Shown: positions 56,401-64,000 of the stretch, in pieces
Position numbering within the stretch: the stretch's first letter is position 1
Layout of the letters: each line of letters opens with the position of its first letter
Assembly: GCA_026874595.1 (NCBI GenBank)
Contig: CM049306.1
Location: 58,908,019 to 58,972,018 of the forward strand
Source of the DNA: Sipunculus nudus
Lineage: Eukaryota > Annelida > Sipuncula > Golfingiida > Sipunculidae
Length of the DNA stretch: 64,000 nucleotides
Reading direction: 5' to 3'
Program-made: the position numbers and the translations under genes
The notes under the pieces: model-generated
Seen by the model: the letters and a program-made list of their open reading frames with translations, nothing else
Told to the model about the DNA's origin: nothing
Databases searched by the model: none

Positions 56401-59400
56401 TGGTCCACCTGTCATTGCTGGTCTACTCAGGTAACCAGGGTCACTCATTCTTAAAGCTAAAACAGGACAACATTTATTCTGTAAAAAATTTTGTTTTACA
56501 TGTTTTCAAACCAGGAAAAAAACCTGTAAAACTCACAAAACCTTACCATGGATCAACTTTTAAAATAGAGTAAAAGCGTTTGGTGTCTAAGTAGAAGTTG
56601 TCATAATACCAAGTGACTTGTGTTTTCAAAGGAGCTCAAATCTGACCAAATGCATTGAACATTTTTCAAAGGCACTTTGGGCTGAGTTTGTTGGAACTTT
56701 GTCTGACTGAAATACAGTGTAACCTCAAAATTACGACAAAAAATGGGACCCTGATACGAGGTTGCATTTCTGAGGTGGCCATCTAAGCAAGGTCTGCTAT
56801 AAAAAGCAAAAACAGAATTGGGACTGTGAAGAATTGGTCATATTTTGAGGTGGTCACTAAAGGGAGGTGGTCTTTAGGCGATTTTTTACCGTACATTCAA
56901 TTGTATACTTTACTGCAAAATATAAGTCTGAATACATGAAGATAACCCTGCAAATGGACAAAAACACTGTAGAAAATAGATGACTCCACCAAACTGACCA
57001 AGTGACACTAATATATCCACATAAATGTATGGCCAAATTATCATATCAATACATGGATTTCTGTTACTACCAGCAAAATATTGGACTGTATTATGATGTA
57101 TCTATGCACAAGTGTAATATGATTACCCTTGTAACATGTGATTATACTTACTTTCAAATCCACTCTCCATGCTGGCAGCTGCAGCCCCAGCTCCATTCAT
57201 GACCTGTTCACTGGTGGCAGAGATTCCTCCACACTCTGTAATCATAAATGTTACATTCTTTTTCATAGTGATGTACTGTTACACTGACAGACACAGTTAA
57301 GATAAAACACACCTATTGGAGTGAGTTTGTAGCGAGTATCTGCTTATATGCAGATTGAAGTCATCCTTCACATATGAAGTCAATGTTCACATATAAACTT
57401 ACAGTGCCTTCTCTGCTATCAACCACATGCAGAAATGTGGAAGGCCATTCTGAGACTGCTATGTGAGGATATGGACAAATCAGCTTCGGTTTTTTGTTTG
57501 AAGAAACATTTTAAGTCTTATAGGCTTGGTTGTGGATGAAATCAAGGTTCATGTCAATGTTTGTTAACAAATTTATAATGGCAAATGAGCTTACCTTCAT
57601 GCTTATGGCTTGACCCTTTTTGAGAAGTGATATGATAGGTCAACTTAACCAGGCTTTCCTTCATACTTGTCTGCTCCGTTTCCATTCTGCCCAGCCTCTC
57701 ATTTGTCTCTGAATGACACATCAAGAGAAAGGCACCAACATGTGATTAAGAGAAAGGAAATACATAAAATACAGGAGGCAGTGCCCAGTAAATTTCATCT
57801 GAAGAGTGAAACTATTAAACATAGTAAGAAAAGTTAATACTAACTTATTTATTTTACATGGCTTGTACAAATAGTTATTAAACTAATCAAGACACTCTCC
57901 ATGGCTCAGAAGATGGTGTATGGTATTCTGTAGGGGTGGAGGAAACTGGAGAATCCAAAGAAAACCATCGGCCTTGGATACACAACTACAACTACTACTC
58001 ACTTAAATGACCACACTGGTAATCGAACCTGGATCGCCAGAGGAGAGATGAGTGTTTTACCCCTCGACTTGTTGCATGAAAATCAAAATTCCAGTTTTTT
58101 TTTACCAGATTACTGATCAATGACTTATTTCAATATCATAAAAAGAGAGAAAGTGAACTTTATAAAATGATAATAAAGAAAATTCTCCATATGTTAGCAT
58201 GTCATGCATGACATTGATTTATGCTGAGCTGTAGTAATGGGTCATCCTTTCATCCAGTGGTCTAGCTGTCAAGTTTACTGATCCTAGCATCTGCTAGGTC
58301 GCAAATGGTGCATAATGATATAAAGAAACATTTGCATTCATATACATACTGGTAAATGAAAAGTTTTCAGAATAAGAAATTTGATCACATTGACCTACTC
58401 TCATTTTAAGTAATTTTTTGAAAGGTGATAACCACAGCTGTTCCAGAAAAACAGGAGTGACCCCTCAACTTCAGGGACGCACTGATTCACTGTTAGATAA
58501 TTTGTGAAGATTATGTACAAATAATAATCTTTATATGGATTCAAATACATGTTTATCTTACCAACTCAGTAGACCTATGGTGATATTATATTAACGCATC
58601 TTACCTTCCTGGCTTTTCTTGATGTTTGTCTGTTCTGTTTCAATTCCGCCCAGCATCTCATTTGTCACTGATTGAAAGCACAAAAAAGCCAGGTGGATGT
58701 AAAAAGAATAAAATACTGCTAATCAAATTTTAACCAAGAATCCATGGTTCACATTAATCTGCTGAATTTGACTATGATTGTAGTTTTGAAAAATTTTATA
58801 TCGTGCATTTTAGCATTTGAAAAGCTTGGAGGAAATCCGATAAAATTTGGTAATACAGAGACTGTAAAACTGACACTGTTCCATGGGTGCTATTTATAAA
58901 TCTCAAAATGATTACAAAACAAAGATACTTATCTCAAACATGTGACCCATGGGTCATGACGCTCAGCTGACTGGGAAGAGATTCGCAAAAGGAAATTTTA
59001 TCATCTGAATGGTAGTATATACCCATTCAATTGAAGCATCAAACAGATTAACCAACAGGCCAAGATTGTGTCTGTATTTATATATCTCAAAAATAGAGAA
59101 AAAATGCGTAAACTTTGAAAAAAATAAAGGTGGTTCCACCAGTCTGCAGAAACTAATAAAAACACTTAATGGTCAATATTAATGCAAAGAATCATGGTGA
59201 TCTCTGCATTAGTTGTTCAGATACTTCAGCTTTTTTTATCAAATTTTCCATTATTCTGAGGGATACTTCGGAGTCCTTTAGCTTAAAGGATGTGGGTAAC
59301 AGAGACCTAATTTCAAGTTTCCACAAACAATTTTCATGGGCCTCCTTGCATGACAAGAATGAAGATTCTAAGTCAAGTTGTTACAATTTGTGCTACGTTA

Positions 59401-62400
59401 ACAGATGACAGCATTCTTAAAGGTCTCAAAAATAGAGAAAAATATTCGTAAAATTTGAAAAAAATAGAGGTGGCATACCCAGTCTGTAGAATCAGAATGG
59501 AACACCTCATGATCAATATGTATGCCAAAAATCATGACCATCAGTGTTGTATTTATTGAGATACTGCAGTTTTTGTATCAAATTTTTCATTATTCTGGGG
59601 GGTATTTTGAAGCCATACAGCTTAAATGATATGGGTAACAGAGACCTAATTTCAGGTTTCCATGGAGACTTTTCATGGGTCTCCCTGTGTCTCAAGAATG
59701 AAGATTCTAGGTCCAGTTGTTATGATTTGTGCCCTGTTAACAGATGTTCATATCTTTAAAGGTCTCAAAAATAGAGAAAAAAAATCATAAAAAAAACCAA
59801 ACAAATACAGGTGGTGCCACAGTCTGCAGAAACTGATAGAACACTCCATGATCAATATCCATGCACACAATTATGGTGATCTCTGCATTAGTTGTTCAGA
59901 TACTTCAGCTTTTGTATCAAATTTTCCATTATTCTGAGCTGTACTTTGGAGTGCCATAGCTCAAAGGATATAGGTACTCATATTTGTAGAGGTTCTTCTG
60001 ACACAGTGAATGTGCTCAAATGAACGACTCAAAATTGTATGCTGACGTCACTGGTTACTAACAGCACTTGCTTGTTGGGAACACCATAGATTATCCATAA
60101 TAATATATAATGTACTGAATATATAATGCACTGAATCGATCAAAGACAGTTGAAAGATTAACTTATTAAATAGGTCGTGTGAGCCAGTCACGTTGCCTGC
60201 CTGGGGCTCCAGGCCCAGGATAGGCCCATAGTCCCAATAATCACCAGTCCTTGCTCAGTACACATGCACACTGGTAAAACAAACAGAGAGCGGCGCAAGT
60301 GACCACAACTTCATGCATGGTCAATCAACTGAACGGTCAGCGCTGGTCAGCGAGTATAGCACAATGAGTGCCTGCATTAGGCGGGTCAAACAATACGTAA
60401 TATGTCACTTTGGTCAGGAAAAACTGTCCATAATCCGTAATATCCAGGTGGTCTTATTTCACAGGTTTTATCTGTAGATAATATAACTGAATTTCGAAAG
60501 GGACTGATATCTAGTCTTTGTAATAGCCAGGTGCCCGCATTTCATAGGTGGTCATTCAGACAGGTTGGACTGTATGTAAAATGAGTTTCATGTAAATCCA
60601 TAGGATTTTTGTAAGTCACCAAGGTACCTCCAAAGTGCAGTGATCTCTGACCTCATTAGATATGCATGAATTGTGATGAGAATGTAAATCAGGTGAGAGA
60701 GTCTATTTGTTACCAAGGTGCCTCCAAAGTACAGTGACCTCTGACCTAATTAAAAAGGCATGGATTTTGCTGGAAATCGAATTCATTCGAGATATTTTAT
60801 TGATTAACATTTCTGACGAGTTTTATGTAAATCCTTCATATTCTCCATAAGTTATCGTGGTGACACCACAAAGTAGCCGAGTGACCCGTGACTTTATTAA
60901 ATATGCCTGGATTTTGCCCATAATCGAACTTAGGGGAGATAATCTGTTAGTTAGTATTCATGGTGAGTTTGACAAAAATCCACCAAAGCCCTGGTGATTT
61001 ATCGCGATGACACTAAAAATTAACGGACGGACGGTGGGTATACTAAAATACTCCTATCATAAGATAGGCGTATGAAAATGAGAAGGGCCACTTTGTTGCC
61101 TTGACCTTTGACCCTGTGACTTCAAACTCAATAGGGTTCTTCATCCATTGGTGGTTGAACCATATGAGGAAGATAAAAGGTGTTGGTCAAACCGTTTGGC
61201 CTAAAATGGGTCCACAAGCTTTTTCAAGAAGTGGGTTCCTTGGCCTCAACTTCTCACCATGTGACCTCAAAATCTAATAGGGTTCTTCATCTGTGGGTGG
61301 ATGAGCCATATATGAAAGATAAAATATTTTGGTCAAATGCTTTTGCTTTAAATGTGTCCACAAGCTGTTTCAAGAAGTGAGAGTTGTTCATTATACGGAG
61401 GGTGAACCAAATGTGCAAGAGGTGCAAAATGTTATGGTCAAATGGTTCGTCTTTAAATGGGTCCACAAGCTTTTCAAGAAAGGGGTCCTGTGGCCTTAAT
61501 CTTTGACCCTGTGAACTCAAAATCAAAAGTTTTCATTATCTCTGGGTTGGTAAGCCATATGTGCAAGATGAAAGATTTTGGTCAAACGGTTTGGCTTAAA
61601 ATGGGTCCACATTTTTTTCAAAGAGTGGGTCCTGTGGCCGTAACCTTTGATCCTGTGACCTCAAAATCAATAGGGTTCTTCATCCATTGGTGGGTGAGCC
61701 ATAAGTGCAAGATAAAAAGGTTTTGGTCAAATGGTTTGGCTTGAAATTGATCCACAAGCCAATTCTGGCCGGACAGACAGAAGGAAACACAAACGGAGGC
61801 GTTACTATCCCCTTTGCATCTTAGTTGTGAAGGGATAATAAGTGTAGTGGTAAAACAATGACATAACTGTTATCTATCAGTAAAAAGATAATCATTAAAA
61901 TGCACAAAAAAATGAAATAATGACCTACGGATCATGACACTCAGCTGAAGATGTTTATTCGGAATTATAGTATACAACCACAATCTTTTTATAGAAGTGG
62001 GTCCTGTGACCTTGTGATCTCAAAATCAACAGGGTTCTTCCCCTAACTGTATGTGTAAAGTAGTATCAACAAGCCTCTGAAAGAGTAGGTCCTATAAAGT
62101 TCATCTTTGACCTCAAAATCATTAAGGTTCCTCTCCTACTGGTAGGCAATATGTGAAAGATGTAAGGTTGGAGTAAAAGTTTGGCCTAGAATGTATCCAC
62201 AAACTGTTCAAAAGTGAGCCTTTGTTACCTTGATCTTTGAATTCAAAATCGAAGGGGTTCTTCAAATTTTTGTAGATGAGCCACAGTTAAAAGCCAATAT
62301 TGCAGCTTAATTTTCATCAACAAGCTTTTGCACGAAGTTGGTCCTGTGACTTTAACAACAGCAAAAGTGCTTTTCTAATGAAATAAGTAGCACAGTGGTA

Positions 62401-62483
62401 ATTCTTAGCATAAATCTTACCTTCCTGGCTTTTCTTTATGTTCGTCTGTTCTGTTTCCATTCCACCAAGCCTGTCATTTGTTT
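53158..62483 (-). CDS. Coiled-coil and death-domain protein, spliced gene (7 exons seen, 5' end outside window)
   Basis: Seven minus-strand exons (62421-62483, 58605-58667, 57595-57708, 57152-57235, 56286-56456, 53746-54246, 53158-53423) join in one frame. Every intron is GT-AG and phase 1. Together they encode about 419 residues ending at a stop at 53,158-53,160. The order is two 21-residue coiled-coil repeats, a third longer one, an alanine-rich segment, a long serine/glutamine/proline-rich linker with a short helix, and a C-terminal death domain of about 80 residues. Death domains mediate homotypic assembly of apoptotic and innate-immune signalling complexes. The N-terminus and any further repeats lie beyond 64,000. 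There is no signal peptide or membrane segment in the visible part. I cannot name an orthologue. The introns are filled with satellite repeats and a SINE. Confidence 0.8.
53746..54246 (-). CDS. Death-domain gene, linker exon 2
   Basis: 501 bp, the largest exon. Acceptor 'attttcatttcag', donor GTAAGTGAAC. It encodes an asparagine/glutamine/serine-rich segment. A short amphipathic helix ('DKLAEASLEQTRLLQMLMQK') follows, then a proline-rich stretch ('ALPARPQGLHPVPSLPPP'). It leads into the death domain across a glycine codon split by the phase-1 intron. No catalytic motif. Confidence 0.8.
54250..56280. other. Intron 5 of the death-domain gene
   Basis: 2.04 kb between exons 56,286 and 54,246. 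AT-rich. A dispersed repeat fragment with 'cctcgcgaatatgaagcc' lies near 55,932 (compare 3705-3745). The minus-strand ORF at 54,645-54,875 has no domain. No array. Confidence 0.6.
56286..56456 (-). CDS. Death-domain gene, linker exon 1
   Basis: 171 bp. Acceptor 'gtcctgttttag', donor GTCAGTTTTG (a weaker GT donor). It encodes a serine/glutamine-rich stretch ('SQVSSQQVSPQNEGSEAR') without a recognised domain. An ATG lies nine bases into the exon. That alone could suggest a start, but upstream exons in the same phase argue that it is internal. Confidence 0.7.
57152..57235 (-). CDS. Death-domain gene, alanine-rich exon
   Basis: 84 bp. Acceptor 'catttatgattacag', donor GTAAGTATA. It encodes 'CGGISATSEQVMNGAGAAAA' then 'SMESGFE'. 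Phase 1-1. No domain; probably flexible. Confidence 0.75.
57595..57708 (-). CDS. Death-domain gene, third coiled-coil exon
   Basis: 114 bp. Acceptor 'gatgtgtcattcag', donor GTAAGCTCAT. It opens with a divergent copy of the 21-residue unit ('TNERLGRMETEQTSMKESL') and continues into 'VKLTYHITSQKGSSHKHE', which ends the repeat series. The shared start indicates the 63-bp exons were derived from, or gave rise to, this one. Confidence 0.8.
57885..58080 (-). mobile_element. tRNA-derived SINE
   Basis: On the minus strand the sequence opens with 'gtcgaggggtaaaacactca', an A-box-like region. 'ccaggttcgattaccag' follows about 35 bases later, close to the pol III B box GGTTCGANTCC. A conserved-looking tail, 'ttggattctccagtttcctc', comes about 90 bases further. 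The tRNA cloverleaf itself is not intact. It lies inside an intron of the death-domain gene, in the same orientation. Confidence 0.55.
58605..58667 (-). CDS. Death-domain gene, coiled-coil repeat exon (second)
   Basis: A 63-bp exon: acceptor 'gtgctttcaatcag' and donor GTAAGATGC. It encodes 'TNEMLGGIETEQTNIKKSQE', a near-copy of the previous exon. It is separated from it by 3.75 kb of intron composed largely of satellite repeats in the minus orientation. Confidence 0.8.
58941..59985 (-). repeat. Satellite-bearing element, family A, intronic copy
   Basis: Starts with GACCCATGGGTC (58,944-58,955) and GCTCAGCTGACTG (58,961-58,973), the reverse complement of the right end at 47,821-47,855. It continues with three monomers of the 345-bp family in reverse orientation ('cctaatttcaggtttcca', 'aagaatgaagattcta', 'aaaggtctcaaaaatagaga'). 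The other terminus is missing, so the copy is truncated at about 59,985. Confidence 0.8.
60000..61074. repeat. Intronic repeat with diverged ~150-200-bp units
   Basis: From about 60,595 the phrases 'caccaaggt(a/g)cctccaaagt', 'gtgacctctgacct' and 'ggattttg' recur three to four times. They end in 'attaacggacggacggtgg' near 61,019. The part at 60,000-60,590 has no recognised content. Confidence 0.55.
61075..61755 (+). repeat. ~146-bp satellite family, second array
   Basis: Units are marked by 'aatagggttcttcatc(c/t)' at about 61,131, 61,277 and 61,669, with 'ttggtcaaa(c/t)ggtttggc' and 'cctttgac(c/t)ctgtgac'. Same family as the array within the BEL/Pao insertion. It ends in 'ggccggacagacagaaggaa'. 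It lies in an intron of the minus-strand gene. Confidence 0.75.
61920..62350 (+). repeat. Degenerate 146-bp satellite copies after shared terminus
   Basis: Begins with 'gacctacggatcatgacact' and CAGCTGA, a mutated form of the GACCCATGGGTCATGAC..CAGCTGA terminus. Then come degraded units ('gtcctgtgacct', 'caacagggttcttc', 'atcctcaag'-like). It ends about 70 bases before the coiled-coil exon at 62,421. Confidence 0.6.
62421..62483 (-). CDS. Death-domain gene, coiled-coil repeat exon (first seen)
   Basis: A 63-bp exon: acceptor 'ctgttgtaatcag' ends at 62,484 and donor GTAAGATTT begins at 62,420. It encodes 'TNDRLGGMETEQTNIKKSQE' flanked by split phase-1 codons, three heptads with leucine, methionine and isoleucine in spaced positions. 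It is symmetrical (phase 1-1), so it can be gained or lost without breaking the frame. It differs from the exon at 58,605 by about nine of 63 bases. Confidence 0.8.
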
Positions 62484-63415
62484 CTGATTACAACAGATGC
62501 ACAGAGAAAAAGTCAGTGAGATGCATTAAAATATAAGCAAACATATACAGATAATAAAATTTTAATAAAAAGGAACTATTGATGAAACATATTTATGGAA
62601 TAAATATAGCAAGAGGGTTTAAATGATGGAGACAAAACCAGGCCTGGTAAAGTACTGGTAAAACAACTGAGCTATTTAATGTTATAACAAAAGTAAAACA
62701 TTTTATTTTATTTAAATAATACAGTAACTCCTCTCTGCATCAGCAGCTACAATTACATAGCCAAATATCAATTAATTCAGTAAATCTTCTGGGTTAACAT
62801 GTTTAAAATTCAACATACTACTTAAGGAATAAATTGTATTTAAGCATTCACATAAGCAGTAAATGTCACAGTGATGTAATTACCATTATAAGTGAGGAGA
62901 AAGAAGTAACTTATCATACTGGAAAGATGAAGCACTAGTTTTATCAATGTTTGTAGGAATAGTGACCATTGGCTTGAACATGGGAAAAGAAGTTTTCAAC
63001 CTGAGAAATTATATAGTTCACCATGACCAAAAGACATTTTATCCACAAAGGTGATCATGTAAGGTCTGATAGTTGTATCGGAACTATGATACTGCTTCAT
63101 TAGAAGATAATTATTTTCTGAGGCTCAGGAAGAAGACAATACATTAACTTACAGAAATTTTTATCCAGGGTTAATACACTTTGAGCAAATCAAAATTTCA
63201 TAAATTTTACAGGACCTGCAACAAAAAAATCATGACTTTTTCCTCCTCATTTTGACATATAAATGTTACTTAGGGAACTGTTGATGCAGATCATCCTTGA
63301 TCATTTACATATAAGGAATATACCTAGAACAATACATATATAAATAAATACATTTAAGAGTCATTATTTCAGAAGCTAAAATATGTTTTCTTGTTCATGT
63401 CTGAGAGGAGAAGCA
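62484..63415. other. Upstream intron of the death-domain gene
   Basis: I looked for further 63-bp coiled-coil exons with flanking cttac...ctg signals on the minus strand and found none up to the window end. AT-rich with no recognised element. Confidence 0.55.
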
Positions 63416-63420
63416 AAACA

Positions 63421-64000
63421 AGTGGCCCATGGGCCATGACACTCAGCTAATTTTGACTGGGTGCTCATTTCTTTTATTAATGTTATATATTGTCTGTGAG
63501 AATAGCCTATGGCTAATGTTACTGTGTTGAAAAATGGACAGAAAATAAAAATTTCATGATTCTAAGAAGACCTAGCCAGGACCCCCCCCCCCAGATTTCA
63601 CAATAGAGGGTTCCAAGAAAAATGGATACAAGTTGTACCCTGTCTGGGTGCTCAAAATCAAGTTTCTGGTCCATAACTAGCAATATATATGTTACCTTGA
63701 CCCAATTTCAGGTTTCAAAGGGGAACTGCCAAGGACTTCCCTAGGTCGTGTTAGAAGAGTCTAGGACTAATGGATACAATTTGTGTTTTTAGTCTTTAGG
63801 TCACAAAATATAGGTCACTATGACCTTAATTCAGGTTTCCAAGGAGATATGCCTAGAACCTCCCAGGATATTGTGTAAGAAGATTTTAGGGGTCTAATGG
63901 ATAAAATTTGTGCCTTGTCTAACCTTGTTTGCTCAAAACCATTTTCAGTGCCAAGGTCACAAAATATAGGTCACCATGAATTAATTTCAGGTTTCCAAGG
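63421..64000 (+). repeat. Satellite-bearing element starting with shared terminus, runs off window
   Basis: Begins 'agtggcccatgggccatgac' then CTCAGCT. From about 63,640 it contains units with 'cacaaaatataggtca(c/t)(c/t)atga' and 'tttcaggtttccaagg', spaced about 157 bp apart. The last unit is cut by the window end. Confidence 0.65.

Noticed and set aside
58000-58080. Intact tRNA gene
   Set aside because: Only A- and B-box-like segments are present; no cloverleaf forms, so a tRNA-derived SINE fits better.
63140-63175. Further minus-strand exon of the death-domain gene ending at a GTAAGTTAAT donor near 63,155
   Set aside because: The preceding sequence has stops in the required phase and no convincing acceptor.

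Overview
The window looks like animal nuclear DNA, most likely from a marine invertebrate and plausibly a mollusc. That guess rests on several observations: spliced genes with GT-AG introns, BEL/Pao and Ty3/Gypsy retrotransposon remnants, a LINE, a tRNA-derived SINE, AT-rich intergenic DNA with long poly-G runs, and arrays of 146- to 345-bp satellite monomers packed inside small inverted-repeat elements. There are no bacterial operons, CRISPR arrays, rRNA or convincing intact tRNA genes. No marker gene fixes the species.

Host genes are few. The best-supported one is on the minus strand at about 53.1-62.5 kb: seven exons joined by phase-1 introns, encoding the C-terminal ~419 residues of a protein with tandem 21-residue coiled-coil exons, a low-complexity linker and a terminal death domain. 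Its 5' end lies beyond the right edge. On the plus strand at 5.6-5.9 kb sits one terminal exon of a class A GPCR (TM6 to the C-terminus) without its upstream exons.

Left part (0-15 kb): two inverted copies of a 0.5-0.7 kb element with 8-9 bp target duplications (654-1351 and 9253-9742), a 22-bp minisatellite, several short tandem repeats, a pair of small inverted elements near 13.6 and 15.1 kb, and a zf-RVT-like LINE tail at 15.3-15.7 kb. Middle-left (15.7-22.2 kb): a long inverted repeat with ~1.3 kb arms enclosing a dead LINE. From 24.1 to 27.8 kb are a gag/protease piece and an integrase piece of a Ty3/Gypsy element, followed by a cysteine-rich remnant at 28.3 kb.

From 34.3 to 44.6 kb runs one decayed BEL/Pao element. 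Its gag is split by a 2-kb element carrying a 180-bp satellite, and its RNase H region is split by a 3-kb element carrying a 146-bp satellite. A later 908-bp tandem duplication crosses the second junction. The right part (44.8-52 kb and 58.9-64 kb) is mostly satellite-bearing repeats that share the termini GCTCAGCTGACTG and GACCCATGGGTC; several lie in introns of the death-domain gene.
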